Source: JAKVCB01 sp963578605
GTDB taxonomy: Bacteria; Planctomycetota; Planctomycetia; Pirellulales; Lacipirellulaceae
DNA: 34,283 nucleotides
NCBI GenBank assembly: GCA_963578605.1
Contig: CAUZEA010000061.1
Span: 1 to 34,283, forward strand
Reading direction: 5' to 3'
Shown here: positions 1 to 7,622 of the stretch, one piece after another
Layout of the letters: each line of letters begins with the position of its first letter
Position numbering within the stretch: the stretch's first letter is position 1
Translations under genes and position numbers: made by a program
Notes under the pieces: generated by a model
What the model was told of the DNA's origin: nothing
Database searches by the model: none
Seen by the model: only the letters and a program-made list of their open reading frames with translations

Positions 1-2
1 CA

Positions 3-2096
3 CTTCATGAGGCAGTACTGGAATCGTTTGCGTGGATCGACCAACAACAAGATATACTCAAAGACCAAGAGGCCTTTACGCAGTCCCTCAATGCACTTGA
101 AGATGCGTTGGACCGTAATGCTTCCCAGGAACGAATCGAAACTTTCTATCACAAGGCAGTCCATTTTGGATTTCCGATGCCGGAGGTTCTACAGCAACGC
201 TATGACCAACGGATCGTTTCGATCAAATTGCAAGCTCATCGCAAACAGCTTTTAATCGTTGCAACCGTAACGGTCGCGTTACTACTGGTAGCCGTCGGCA
301 TCGGGGTTTACTGGTACTTACGGCACACTCAGCAGGTACTTGTCGGCCACCGGGATAAGGTACAAGAATTAATCGATAACGAAAAATGGGGCGATACAAT
401 TCCGTACATAAATACATTACCCCCCAGCATACAACGTGACCCAGAAATTGCAGCCAATCGCGACATTGCCGACGGCAAACAAGAAGAGAATCGCAAACAG
501 GAGCAAATCATCCAGACCTCATTCGACGAGGCTGAAAAAATAGAACCGGTGGTTCCAAATCTACATAGAATCCAGCCGATAGTACAAAAAATTGAAGGGT
601 TAATTGAACCAGGCGACCTGGACCACAACGAACGCCTGGACCGCTTGAAAGATAAAATTGCCAAGGCTCAACAGGAACACCAACGCCAAGCCGACGAGCG
701 TTTTGAGGAAACATACAAAGCCTGGACAACAAAACTGGCAAAGCTAAAAAACTCTGAACCGACAGACCTCATCGACCTTCACCAAATGCGCCGGGACCTG
801 GCGACAGCCCTGGCAGGGCATCGAGATGCATCCAACAGCCTGCGACAAAAGGGCACACTCCTAAAAAACAAACTCAGGGATATCCAAGGCAACTGGAATC
901 AAGCTCTCGCGGAACAAGCTGCCATCAAAGCTGTATTTAAGACGTTTGGACAACTTATTGAATATCAGGGTGCCTTACAAAACCTGGTGAACACCCACCC
1001 CAACACACGCGCAGCAACGCATGCCCAAAAATTGATCGAGGAAGAGAAATCCTGGCTGTCAGTTATTCAATGGAGCCAGTATTGGGAAAATCAACGACCA
1101 TGGAAGAATCTTGCTCCAGGCCAGTTAGCAAATATTTTGGAAGCCGGTCAGGATCTGCAGGGGCGAACCACCGTTAACCCGTTGAGCGAGGCATTTGAAG
1201 AACGTAAAGAATACCTGACGACCACTGCGAATCGAAAGAATGTCGACACAAAACCAGTGAAGAGATTTCTGCTTCAAAACAAGCTCATCAACGACGTTTG
1301 GCTGGTGATTATCGCTGGCAAAAGGTATTACTGCCCGAAAGAGCCAAAGCCAAAAGCAGACAAGTGGGAGTTTGAGTATTTTACCAGCTTCACAACGACC
1401 CTGAAAAGAAATGCTACAAAAAATGTGGTTGAACATGTGGGGCTGTCCCCACAGGCAGAGTTCTCCATAGGATTTGCCAAACTTTCGAACAACCTCAATG
1501 GCCAATGGGATGAAGTTTTTCGTAAAGCCTCTGCCGAGCTGTACGCACAAAACACGAAAGGCCAGAAAATCGACCCAATTCTGGCCCTTGACATGCTGAC
1601 CCGCATCCTGAAAACAGGCTGCGAGGGAAGCTACCTGTTTCATAAGGCATTTTCAGAAACCGTGGAAGATTTAGAGAATTCAAACATCGATTTAGCCGTG
1701 CTCTGGTTTTTACCTGCGGATAAAGACGCCAATGCCGTTCGCCAGGCAGCACAACCATTGTTTGATGGGCTGAACAAAAACAAGCAGTTTGAAAAACAGT
1801 ATGATGCGGCAGTCCACGAATACAAGAACTTCTGCGACTTGCCTGCCACCAAAATCCAATGGGTCGGGCTACTCAATCAGAGGGGGCCTAACCAATGGAG
1901 TTGTGAACCACCGTTACCGCCAGACACCAACGGCACGTTAATGATTGCACGCACCGGAAACAACGATACAGCAGAACTGGTTAAAGTTGGCACCGTCAAA
2001 GCCGGCAAAACGACCTGGACTCTGGACAACGCTCGAAATCGCCTGTTGATCGCTACCCCACTATTTTTACAAACGGTCTCGCCCGCCGGCAACTGA
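3..2096 (+). CDS. Large coiled-coil protein with one membrane span, 5'-partial, first gene of a stator-like module
   Basis: The reading frame is open from the first bases of the window, so the true start lies upstream; 697 residues are visible. Counting from the internal TTG at base 108, a hydrophobic segment at residues 48-71 (LLIVATVTVALLL..YWYL) follows a charged N-terminal part and precedes about 590 residues rich in E, K, Q and R. Residues 120-260 look like coiled coil. The C-terminal 250 residues look globular, with no motif I can name. It lies 151 bases upstream of a MotA/TolQ/ExbB-type gene on the same strand, which suggests a shared function, perhaps as a long tail or scaffold of that complex. 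The single span is seen; the link to the channel is inferred from position. No family is recognised, and the gene shows no damage. Confidence 0.85.
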   Translation, partial: LHEAVLESFAWIDQQQDILKDQEAFTQSLNALEDALDRNASQERIETFYHKAVHFGFPMPEVLQQRYDQRIVSIKLQAHRKQLLIVATVTVALLLVAVGIGVYWYLRHTQQVLVGHRDKVQELIDNEKWGDTIPYINTLPPSIQRDPEIAANRDIADGKQEENRKQEQIIQTSFDEAEKIEPVVPNLHRIQPIVQKIEGLIEPGDLDHNERLDRLKDKIAKAQQEHQRQADERFEETYKAWTTKLAKLKNSEPTDLIDLHQMRRDLATALAGHRDASNSLRQKGTLLKNKLRDIQGNWNQALAEQAAIKAVFKTFGQLIEYQGALQNLVNTHPNTRAATHAQKLIEEEKSWLSVIQWSQYWENQRPWKNLAPGQLANILEAGQDLQGRTTVNPLSEAFEERKEYLTTTANRKNVDTKPVKRFLLQNKLINDVWLVIIAGKRYYCPKEPKPKADKWEFEYFTSFTTTLKRNATKNVVEHVGLSPQAEFSIGFAKLSNNLNGQWDEVFRKASAELYAQNTKGQKIDPILALDMLTRILKTGCEGSYLFHKAFSETVEDLENSNIDLAVLWFLPADKDANAVRQAAQPLFDGLNKNKQFEKQYDAAVHEYKNFCDLPATKIQWVGLLNQRGPNQWSCEPPLPPDTNGTLMIARTGNNDTAELVKVGTVKAGKTTWTLDNARNRLLIATPLFLQTVSPAGN

Positions 2097-2247
2097 TTTC
2101 CAAAATCACCAGGCGACGGTAGTGACCTAACAGACTACGCCCCATAATCGTTCGTGCCCTGCCCTAAATCACCTGCTTCAATTCAACAAAAGCTGTTTTT
2201 GTTTTACGAGCAATAAGTGACTAGCACTAAAATAATGGCCTGTTCAA

Positions 2248-3108
2248 ATGAGTTCTAATACTTCCACAGTTCCTTTATCGTGGTTGCGCTCCGATCCAGA
2301 ATGTCGCCTGGGACTGACCGCTGCACGTTTCACACGAGTTCGGTCACTGCTATGTGCCGTGTTAGCGCTAGGCATCACTACCTTGTTCTACAGCGTGCTG
2401 GCAATTCTCCCGGTACAATTTGAACATGCCATTGACATGTTCTGCGCGCGGGGGCTGATCCCTTATTTCATCGTCTTTGCTACGGCATGGTGTGTCGCGC
2501 TGTTGGCGATCAAATCGCGCAAGCTTCGTCTACAACGCAAGGCATTAAACTACCTGGTCGTACCTGAAGCGAACGACTTTGTTTTGTCCCCTACGACTGT
2601 AGACCAGGTCATCACCAGGATGTTCAGTACTGTGGACGATCCGAAATATTTCGTACTTTTTAACCGGATCACGGTGGCCCTTTCTAACCTGCGTAATCTT
2701 GGCCGCGTTACGGATGTCGATGAGATCCTGCGAAGCCAGGCGGAACACGATGAGTCGATCATGGAATCGAGTTACTCTCTTTTGCGTGGCCTGATTTGGG
2801 CAATTCCTGTACTTGGATTTATCGGTACCGTGCTGGGACTTTCAGATGCCATTGGTGGCTTCGGAAATGTGCTGGCCACCACGGGTGACATGAACACAAT
2901 ATCCAATTCGCTAAAAGGGGTGACGGCGGGATTATCCATCGCATTCGACACGACTTTGATCGCACTCGTTGCGGCATTGGTCATTCAAATCTGGACGACA
3001 TTTGCCCATAAGAGCGAAGAAGAATTTCTTGATAATTGTACCGAGTATTGCCAGCTTAATATTGTCAATCGATTACGCCTGATGCCTTTTCACACAGATG
3101 AAGAATAA
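2248..3108 (+). CDS. MotA/TolQ/ExbB proton-channel family protein
   Basis: A 286-residue membrane protein with four predicted spans: about 31-56, 70-88, 182-205 and 228-250. The last two carry the family signature: a proline-containing third helix with the motif GFIGTVLGLSDAI, then GLSIAFDTTLIALVAAL in the fourth. In this family (MotA, TolQ, ExbB, ZorA) a pentamer surrounds two single-span partners, and proton or sodium flow drives rotation. The cytoplasmic loop between spans 2 and 3 (about 90 residues) is of ordinary ExbB size, and there is no long ZorA-like tail. The next gene starts inside this one (11-base overlap), so the two are probably translationally coupled. The start at 2248 has no strong ribosome-binding site; it is the first ATG before the hydrophobic region in this frame. 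Confidence 0.9.
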   Translation: MSSNTSTVPLSWLRSDPECRLGLTAARFTRVRSLLCAVLALGITTLFYSVLAILPVQFEHAIDMFCARGLIPYFIVFATAWCVALLAIKSRKLRLQRKALNYLVVPEANDFVLSPTTVDQVITRMFSTVDDPKYFVLFNRITVALSNLRNLGRVTDVDEILRSQAEHDESIMESSYSLLRGLIWAIPVLGFIGTVLGLSDAIGGFGNVLATTGDMNTISNSLKGVTAGLSIAFDTTLIALVAALVIQIWTTFAHKSEEEFLDNCTEYCQLNIVNRLRLMPFHTDEE

Positions 3109-3937
3109 ATCTCGCAACGCCTCGCCGCTGTCACTTTTTGCTTTCCAGGACATTATCACCTCGGTCACCGGGGTGTTTCTGTTAGTGGTACTGCTAATGG
3201 CTGTCGAACTAACGACCCGGCAAGAGATATCACCGCAGGTCATATCACCACCGATGGCCGACCAGTTACTGGAACCAAAAATCATCGAAGCTGAAACAAA
3301 ACGTGACGACCTGCGAAGTACCGTCAAATCGCGTACGAGCCAGGCTCTGAAGGTGAGTGACTTCAACCAGGCTTCAGCGGATATGGCAATCACAACCGTG
3401 CTTGAAAAAATTCGCTTGTTAACTGACGACCTGACGGAATTAAAAAATCGCCAGGATGCAATGAAACAGCAGGAGGCGCATGCAAACCAAACAATTGAAA
3501 ACCGTACACCAGATCAAAAGCGGCTGACCGAACTGGAGCACACTCGCACTACCCTTAAAAATGAACTCGCAGAACTTAAAGCCTCGCAGCAGGTTTTCTA
3601 TAACGCTGTCGATGGGCAGGGACGAAAGGTGCTACTCGTTGAGTTATTTGATAACGCAATTGTGGTGGCGGAAGCGGGACAGGAAACCGTCCCGCACCGT
3701 TTTTCTGGCCAGCGACTCCAGGCTGGCCTGTTGGATGGGTCGGGCGAGCAGTACTTTCTGGATTGGGCCAAGCAGCAGACCAAGGCGGAAGTAAAATTTA
3801 TGATCATCGTTCACCCAGGTACAACGTCCAACTTTAGTAAGTTGCACCAGAAACTTCGTCAACTAGGTTTTTCAATCGGCTTCGATCTGCTTCCGAGTGA
3901 CAAAATAGCGATCAACAGCCAAAGCGGAGCGAGTTAA
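3098..3937 (+). CDS. MotB/ExbD/ZorB-like single-span stator partner, copy 1
   Basis: A 279-residue protein. A short basic N-terminus leads into one membrane helix (residues about 13-38) that carries Asp18 near its start, in the context FAFQDIITSVTGVFLL. Placement of an acidic residue at the cytoplasmic end of a single span is the hallmark of MotB, ExbD and ZorB, where it binds the translocated ion. Residues about 60-165 are a charged coiled coil. The last 110 residues form a compact domain (KFMIIVHPG, then LRQLGFSIGFDLLP) without an OmpA peptidoglycan-binding signature. The next gene has the same architecture and a similar C-terminal pattern, so they are paralogs. It overlaps the channel gene by 11 bases. 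The stator role is inferred from the anchor motif plus neighbourhood. Confidence 0.85.
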   Translation: MKNKSRNASPLSLFAFQDIITSVTGVFLLVVLLMAVELTTRQEISPQVISPPMADQLLEPKIIEAETKRDDLRSTVKSRTSQALKVSDFNQASADMAITTVLEKIRLLTDDLTELKNRQDAMKQQEAHANQTIENRTPDQKRLTELEHTRTTLKNELAELKASQQVFYNAVDGQGRKVLLVELFDNAIVVAEAGQETVPHRFSGQRLQAGLLDGSGEQYFLDWAKQQTKAEVKFMIIVHPGTTSNFSKLHQKLRQLGFSIGFDLLPSDKIAINSQSGAS

Positions 3938-4834
3938 GTGAGACGGCGCAAAAGACACTCTGTCGATCAGGGAAGCCTGGAACTACTGCTCGATACGATC
4001 ACCAATACGTTTGGCGGAATCGTATTCCTGGCAATTCTAATTGTGATCCTGCTACAGACCACGCCAGACAAAATCGAAGCTCAACCGACACAGAACTCGC
4101 CAAAGCATGCAATCGATTTCCGCAAGCTTGAAAGCCTCAAAGCCCAAATAGAAGAACTGGAACTACAACTAAGGTTCCTGGACATTTTCGCTGCGGAGCT
4201 ATCCGAACCTGACCTGGAAGCCACGCTGGCGGAACTTGAAAACCGGACCGAGGTTCACGAGAAATTGACTGAAGAAAAAGCCGTTATTTTAGAACAGCTG
4301 GAAAAATCCAAGGACAATATGGAGTCCATCGCACAACAGCAACAGACGCTGGACTCTGAACTTGCCAGCAATATGCAGGAGATTGAGAAGCTGCAGGCCC
4401 AACTCGAATCGGAACGAAAACAGCGGACGATTAAGGTAAAGTTTTCGGAGGAACGATCTACATCAAAACGGGAATATAACGTGACCTTACGTTACGGGCG
4501 GTGGTACGTTGATATCCTTCCGAGTGGAAAACCAAATCTTGAGGATTTCGTCATGCTCGACACTGGTGGCGAGTATCTGACACTCACTCCGAAACCGAAT
4601 CGTGGCAAACCGCTCACTTCTGGAAACACGCTCTCTCCTGAGGTATTGCAGGAACTGAACAACCGGGATCCAAAAACCGAATATATCTGCATTGGCATAT
4701 GGGATGATTCTTTCGAAGAATTCCAGCTACTGAGGGACTACCTGGTCAACCAGGGATTCAACTATCGTTTACTGCCCCTCACCGACGGTGACACCGTCTT
4801 TTACGGAACCGTGCCAGATGCGAAAGTACAGTAG
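3938..4834 (+). CDS. MotB/ExbD/ZorB-like single-span stator partner, copy 2
   Basis: A 298-residue protein starting with GTG directly after the TAA of the previous gene, so translation is likely coupled. The anchor (residues about 14-40) has Asp19 in the context LLLDTITNTFGGIVFLA, aligning with Asp18 of its neighbour over the pattern D-x-I-T-x-x-x-G. Residues about 62-165 are coiled coil. The C-terminal domain (EYICIGIWDD, then LVNQGFNYRLLPL) matches the neighbour's C-terminal pattern. No OmpA-like motif is seen. Two different partner subunits next to one channel subunit would fit a heterodimer inside the pentamer, whereas MotB and ExbD are usually homodimers; this is inference. The gene ends with TAG and converges on the protease gene at 4927 across a 92-base gap. 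Confidence 0.85.
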   Translation: MRRRKRHSVDQGSLELLLDTITNTFGGIVFLAILIVILLQTTPDKIEAQPTQNSPKHAIDFRKLESLKAQIEELELQLRFLDIFAAELSEPDLEATLAELENRTEVHEKLTEEKAVILEQLEKSKDNMESIAQQQQTLDSELASNMQEIEKLQAQLESERKQRTIKVKFSEERSTSKREYNVTLRYGRWYVDILPSGKPNLEDFVMLDTGGEYLTLTPKPNRGKPLTSGNTLSPEVLQELNNRDPKTEYICIGIWDDSFEEFQLLRDYLVNQGFNYRLLPLTDGDTVFYGTVPDAKVQ

Positions 4835-4926
4835 CCGGTCGCCCGCCAGACACGCATGTTCAAGCTACTTGAATCCGACCAACTCGCTTGCCTTGTGATC
4901 CTGAAAGCTGTGATAATTGAACGACA

Positions 4927-6327
4927 TTATTCCCAAGTGCAGCGGCGTACATGGTCGTCAATCTCACTTCGTAGCTGTCCCGTCATTGGTGAGATATAAG
5001 CGGAACTCTCGCCAATTCCCCAGGTGTTTATTCCCCACGCCGTTCCGTTCTCGTCGACGAGAGGCCCACCCGAGTTACCACCAGTGAATTTGGCGGTGTG
5101 ATAAATAAGGTCGCCACTTTCAACTCGATGCTGCACCACGCTGACAGCTCCCTCTGTAATAACATATTCGAAATCACTCGATTTAAACAGCGACTCAATT
5201 TCCTTGCCTTGCAAAAAGAAGTTCTCGTGTTCCAATTCTTCTTCTTCTGGGTTTAATCCCCTCCTCGCTGCCCCTGGAAACCCGATTGTCCAGACCTGGG
5301 TTAGTCGTGGCAACTGGTCCGCTGCTGCCAACTTAAAACATGGGGACCGGCTAACATCAATTTTCAGGATTGCCAAATCAAATCGATCGCTAACATGAAC
5401 GATCTGGGCCTGATGAGCCGTGCCTTGTAGTATTACCCAAACGGTAGGCTGCAATTGGCGAAAATCGAATTGCTTCTTTATCTTGCCTGCCGTCGATGGG
5501 TTGTTTCGCACTGAGTGCACCTCCTCGATCACGTGCATATTGGTTAACATAAAACCGTCTGCGGCCACCATGAAACACGAACCCTGTGCCCCCAGCAGCC
5601 ATTCAACGCCAATGCCACTATCTAGAATCACCATATCTTCTTGTTGACTATCATTCAGTGCCGCCACTTCCTCTGCACTGTAAAATCTTGGCGCTACGAG
5701 AGATTCAAAAGATTTCCCATCTTCATCTACCCCTTTCCATCCACAGACAACGAAGCCTACCGCTTGCTCAATTCGTTTCACATCTTCTACATTATTAATC
5801 ACAAAACCGATCGCTTCATCCGGCTCGGGTTTTTCATCATCGCTGTCACTATGGTTAGCAGGCTTTGGGTCTAACAGGTCCTCGGTAGATGCTGGAAAAT
5901 CGCTATTCTTTTCCCTTGCACCTCCACTCCTCCCACCACTGTCTGCTAAGGATTCCCTGAATGAACCCTCCCCGTTTTTTTGAAACTCCATCAGTATTAG
6001 CACGACCAATCCCAATAAAACCATGGCTCCGACGCTAATTACGGCGAACACATACCATGGAGTGGCAATGCCACCTGGAGAAGCGTCCGGTGCAACTGGT
6101 ATCGAAGGAATTTCCAGTGGGGTTTTGCCCGTCACTGTTTGGGAAGCATTCCCAAAATACTCCTGCAACCAATCCATGTGCTGCGGCTCTACCCATTCGG
6201 TTGTCTTTCCCAGACGAATCCGTACATTTTGATCGAGTTCTCCCTCACTCGCCATTCGCTTTAATTGATCGACCGTAAACGGACCATCTTCCATGGTACC
6301 GCGACGAATCCACCAGGATGCTGACAT
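4927..6327 (-). CDS. Membrane-anchored trypsin-like (HtrA-type) serine protease with N-terminal GYF_2 domain
   Basis: A 466-residue protein in three parts. Residues 1-55 are a GYF_2/DUF4339 domain (WWIRRG, GPFTVDQLKRMASEG, WVEPQHMDWL). Residues about 88-113 are one membrane span. Residues 240-466 are a trypsin-like fold with a complete triad: His265 in LTNMHVI, Asp317 in RFDLAILKI and Ser419 in FTGGNSGGP. The layout puts the GYF_2 domain, commonly a protein-interaction module, on one side of the membrane and the protease on the other. An acidic, Ser-rich linker follows the span. There is no PDZ domain, unlike DegP. The first 65 codons and the region upstream of the start are duplicated in the next minus-strand gene. 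It converges on the stator-like module, so shared regulation is not implied. Confidence 0.88.
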   Translation of the reverse strand: MSASWWIRRGTMEDGPFTVDQLKRMASEGELDQNVRIRLGKTTEWVEPQHMDWLQEYFGNASQTVTGKTPLEIPSIPVAPDASPGGIATPWYVFAVISVGAMVLLGLVVLILMEFQKNGEGSFRESLADSGGRSGGAREKNSDFPASTEDLLDPKPANHSDSDDEKPEPDEAIGFVINNVEDVKRIEQAVGFVVCGWKGVDEDGKSFESLVAPRFYSAEEVAALNDSQQEDMVILDSGIGVEWLLGAQGSCFMVAADGFMLTNMHVIEEVHSVRNNPSTAGKIKKQFDFRQLQPTVWVILQGTAHQAQIVHVSDRFDLAILKIDVSRSPCFKLAAADQLPRLTQVWTIGFPGAARRGLNPEEEELEHENFFLQGKEIESLFKSSDFEYVITEGAVSVVQHRVESGDLIYHTAKFTGGNSGGPLVDENGTAWGINTWGIGESSAYISPMTGQLRSEIDDHVRRCTWE

Positions 6328-6526
6328 GGTAATAGTTCCGTTTTACGAACGGCTGGAGTTGAGATGCGCCATGCCGCCACCTAAAATCTCCGAAGGCGTC
6401 ACTAATTGGGTAACGGCATGCATGGCCGTCGCCACGCACGGCAACACCAAGCAAGCTTGGCACACGGTTTCAGTCTACCAACTGCTGGATTGTTTTTCTA
6501 CATTCAAGCCGGTAACGACGACTGGA
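6131..6526. repeat. Tandem duplication, copy A (GYF_2 coding start plus upstream region)
   Basis: About 396 bases match 6823-7218 at a constant offset of 692. The copy covers the first 65 codons of the protease gene and about 200 bases upstream of its start. By eye the coding part is about 80% identical and the non-coding part about 93%. The non-coding part holds two small perfect inverted repeats: GCCGT/ACGGC at 6425-6442 and CCAAGC-AA-GCTTGG at 6447-6460. Confidence 0.9.
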
Positions 6527-6551
6527 CCGGTGGTCTGAGTCCGGGCAGGTC

Positions 6552-7019
6552 TCAGTTCAGGAAGTTTGCTTCCGGGTTGATCAAGCACAGTACGTAATAT
6601 CCAATCACCAGACCCAACGCGCTAAAAATGACAAATCCCACTACGTTGATCACGGACAGTAATATTCCCCTGTCAGGTCTCCTGTCGGGGATGCCCAGAT
6701 CTTCACTCGACGTGGGCAAAGAGGGGGGCCTTGTGGTACGCTCCTCGCGACGTCCCTTGAACTCACCCCTCAGCGTGTACTCGGTAACTTGCGGTGCCTC
6801 GTAGGGAACAGCCGGCTCCGGCGTCACTTTTTGGGAAGTACTCTCAAAATACTCACGCAACCAATCCATTTGTTGCGCCTCTACCCATGCGGTTGTCTTC
6901 CCTAAGCGGATTGGCACCTTTCGATCGAGATTGCCCTCACTCGCCATTCGCTTTAGTTGATCGACTGTGAACGGCCCATTGACCTCGGTACCGCGATGAA
7001 TCCACCAGGCTGCTGACAT
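6552..7019 (-). CDS. Short GYF_2 (DUF4339) membrane protein, paralog of the protease N-terminus
   Basis: A 155-residue protein. Residues 1-55 are a GYF_2 domain nearly identical in layout to that of the neighbouring protease (WWIHRG, GPFTVDQLKRMASEG, MDWLREYF). A Pro/Arg-rich linker follows, then one membrane span at about residues 122-147 (LLSVINVVGFVIFSALGLVIG) and a short tail. There is no protease domain. It arose from the same tandem duplication as the gene downstream of it, with a different C-terminal half. It could be a free-standing binding partner or regulator of the protease; that is inference. The 224-base gap to the next gene holds copy A of the duplicated upstream region, so each gene may have its own promoter. 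Confidence 0.8.
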   Translation of the reverse strand: MSAAWWIHRGTEVNGPFTVDQLKRMASEGNLDRKVPIRLGKTTAWVEAQQMDWLREYFESTSQKVTPEPAVPYEAPQVTEYTLRGEFKGRREERTTRPPSLPTSSEDLGIPDRRPDRGILLSVINVVGFVIFSALGLVIGYYVLCLINPEANFLN

Positions 7020-7218
7020 CGTAATCGTTCTGTTTTACGAACGGCTGGAGTTGTGATGCGCCATGCTGCCACCTAAAACCTCCGAAGGCGTCACCAATTG
7101 GGTAACGGCAGGCATGGCCGTCGCCACGCACGGCAACACCAAGCAAGCTTGGCACACGATTTCAGTCTACCAACTGCTGATTTGTTTTCCTATATTCAAG
7201 GCGGTAAAGGCTACTGGA
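6823..7218. repeat. Tandem duplication, copy B
   Basis: Second copy of the 396-base duplication. It includes the first 65 codons of the short GYF_2 gene and its upstream region. The CCAAGC-AA-GCTTGG inverted repeat is kept at 7139-7152. Similarity fades about 18 bases into the orphan PEP-CTERM reading frame, so the duplication edge probably cut that gene. Confidence 0.88.
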
Positions 7219-7331
7219 TTCAAACTACCGATTCTGTCGTGCTCGTTTTTAACGTCCCTGAGCCGGCCGGGCTGTTGCTGATGCTCCCTGTGCTTTTCAT
7301 CGTGTCAGGATTGCGGCGACGAACTGAATAA
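7200..7331 (+). pseudogene. Orphan PEP-CTERM sorting tail of a lost exported protein
   Basis: The plus-strand frame ending at the TAA at 7329-7331 encodes a C-terminus with the classic exosortase signal: FNVPEPAG, a hydrophobic stretch (LLLMLPVLFIVSG), then the basic end LRRRTE. In this system the VPEP motif is processed by exosortase and the hydrophobic and basic parts act as a temporary membrane anchor. The frame enters the duplicated, apparently non-coding region just upstream. The body of the protein is therefore missing, or the only remaining product is a 77-codon ORF from an ATG at 7098 within the repeat. I regard it as the 3' stump of a PEP-CTERM gene truncated by the duplication. The motif is seen; the truncation is inferred. 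Confidence 0.65.
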
Positions 7332-7622
7332 ACAGCTTCAATGGGCCTGGGTCTGTCGACCCCATAAAAATTCTCAACGACCACTGAGGTAGCGCCGCCG
7401 GCCGCGCCATATCACTACTCACCGCCGCCCTCCTGCTGCTGCCGCGGTGGAATGCCATGCCACCTTAACGCCGTTGGAACCGGCCCGCGTACTTGCCAGT
7501 TGCGAAGAAACCGAATAAAACAGCAGACATTTGGGGCACATGGGCGCAGCCCTTGAGGCAGGGGCGGTGCCCTTGGAATTCTGGAAACAAAGTCCGTGTC
7601 ATTTTAAAGGAGACCGATAACC

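Noticed and set aside
1125..1643. 172-codon minus-strand ORF within the first gene
   Set aside because: Shadow of the coiled-coil protein; Cys/Phe-rich, no domain.
3..4834. Naming the module Zorya
   Set aside because: The channel protein lacks a long ZorA-type tail, the partners lack an OmpA-type domain, and no ZorC or ZorD/E gene is visible. Upstream sequence is missing, so only a stator-like call is supported.
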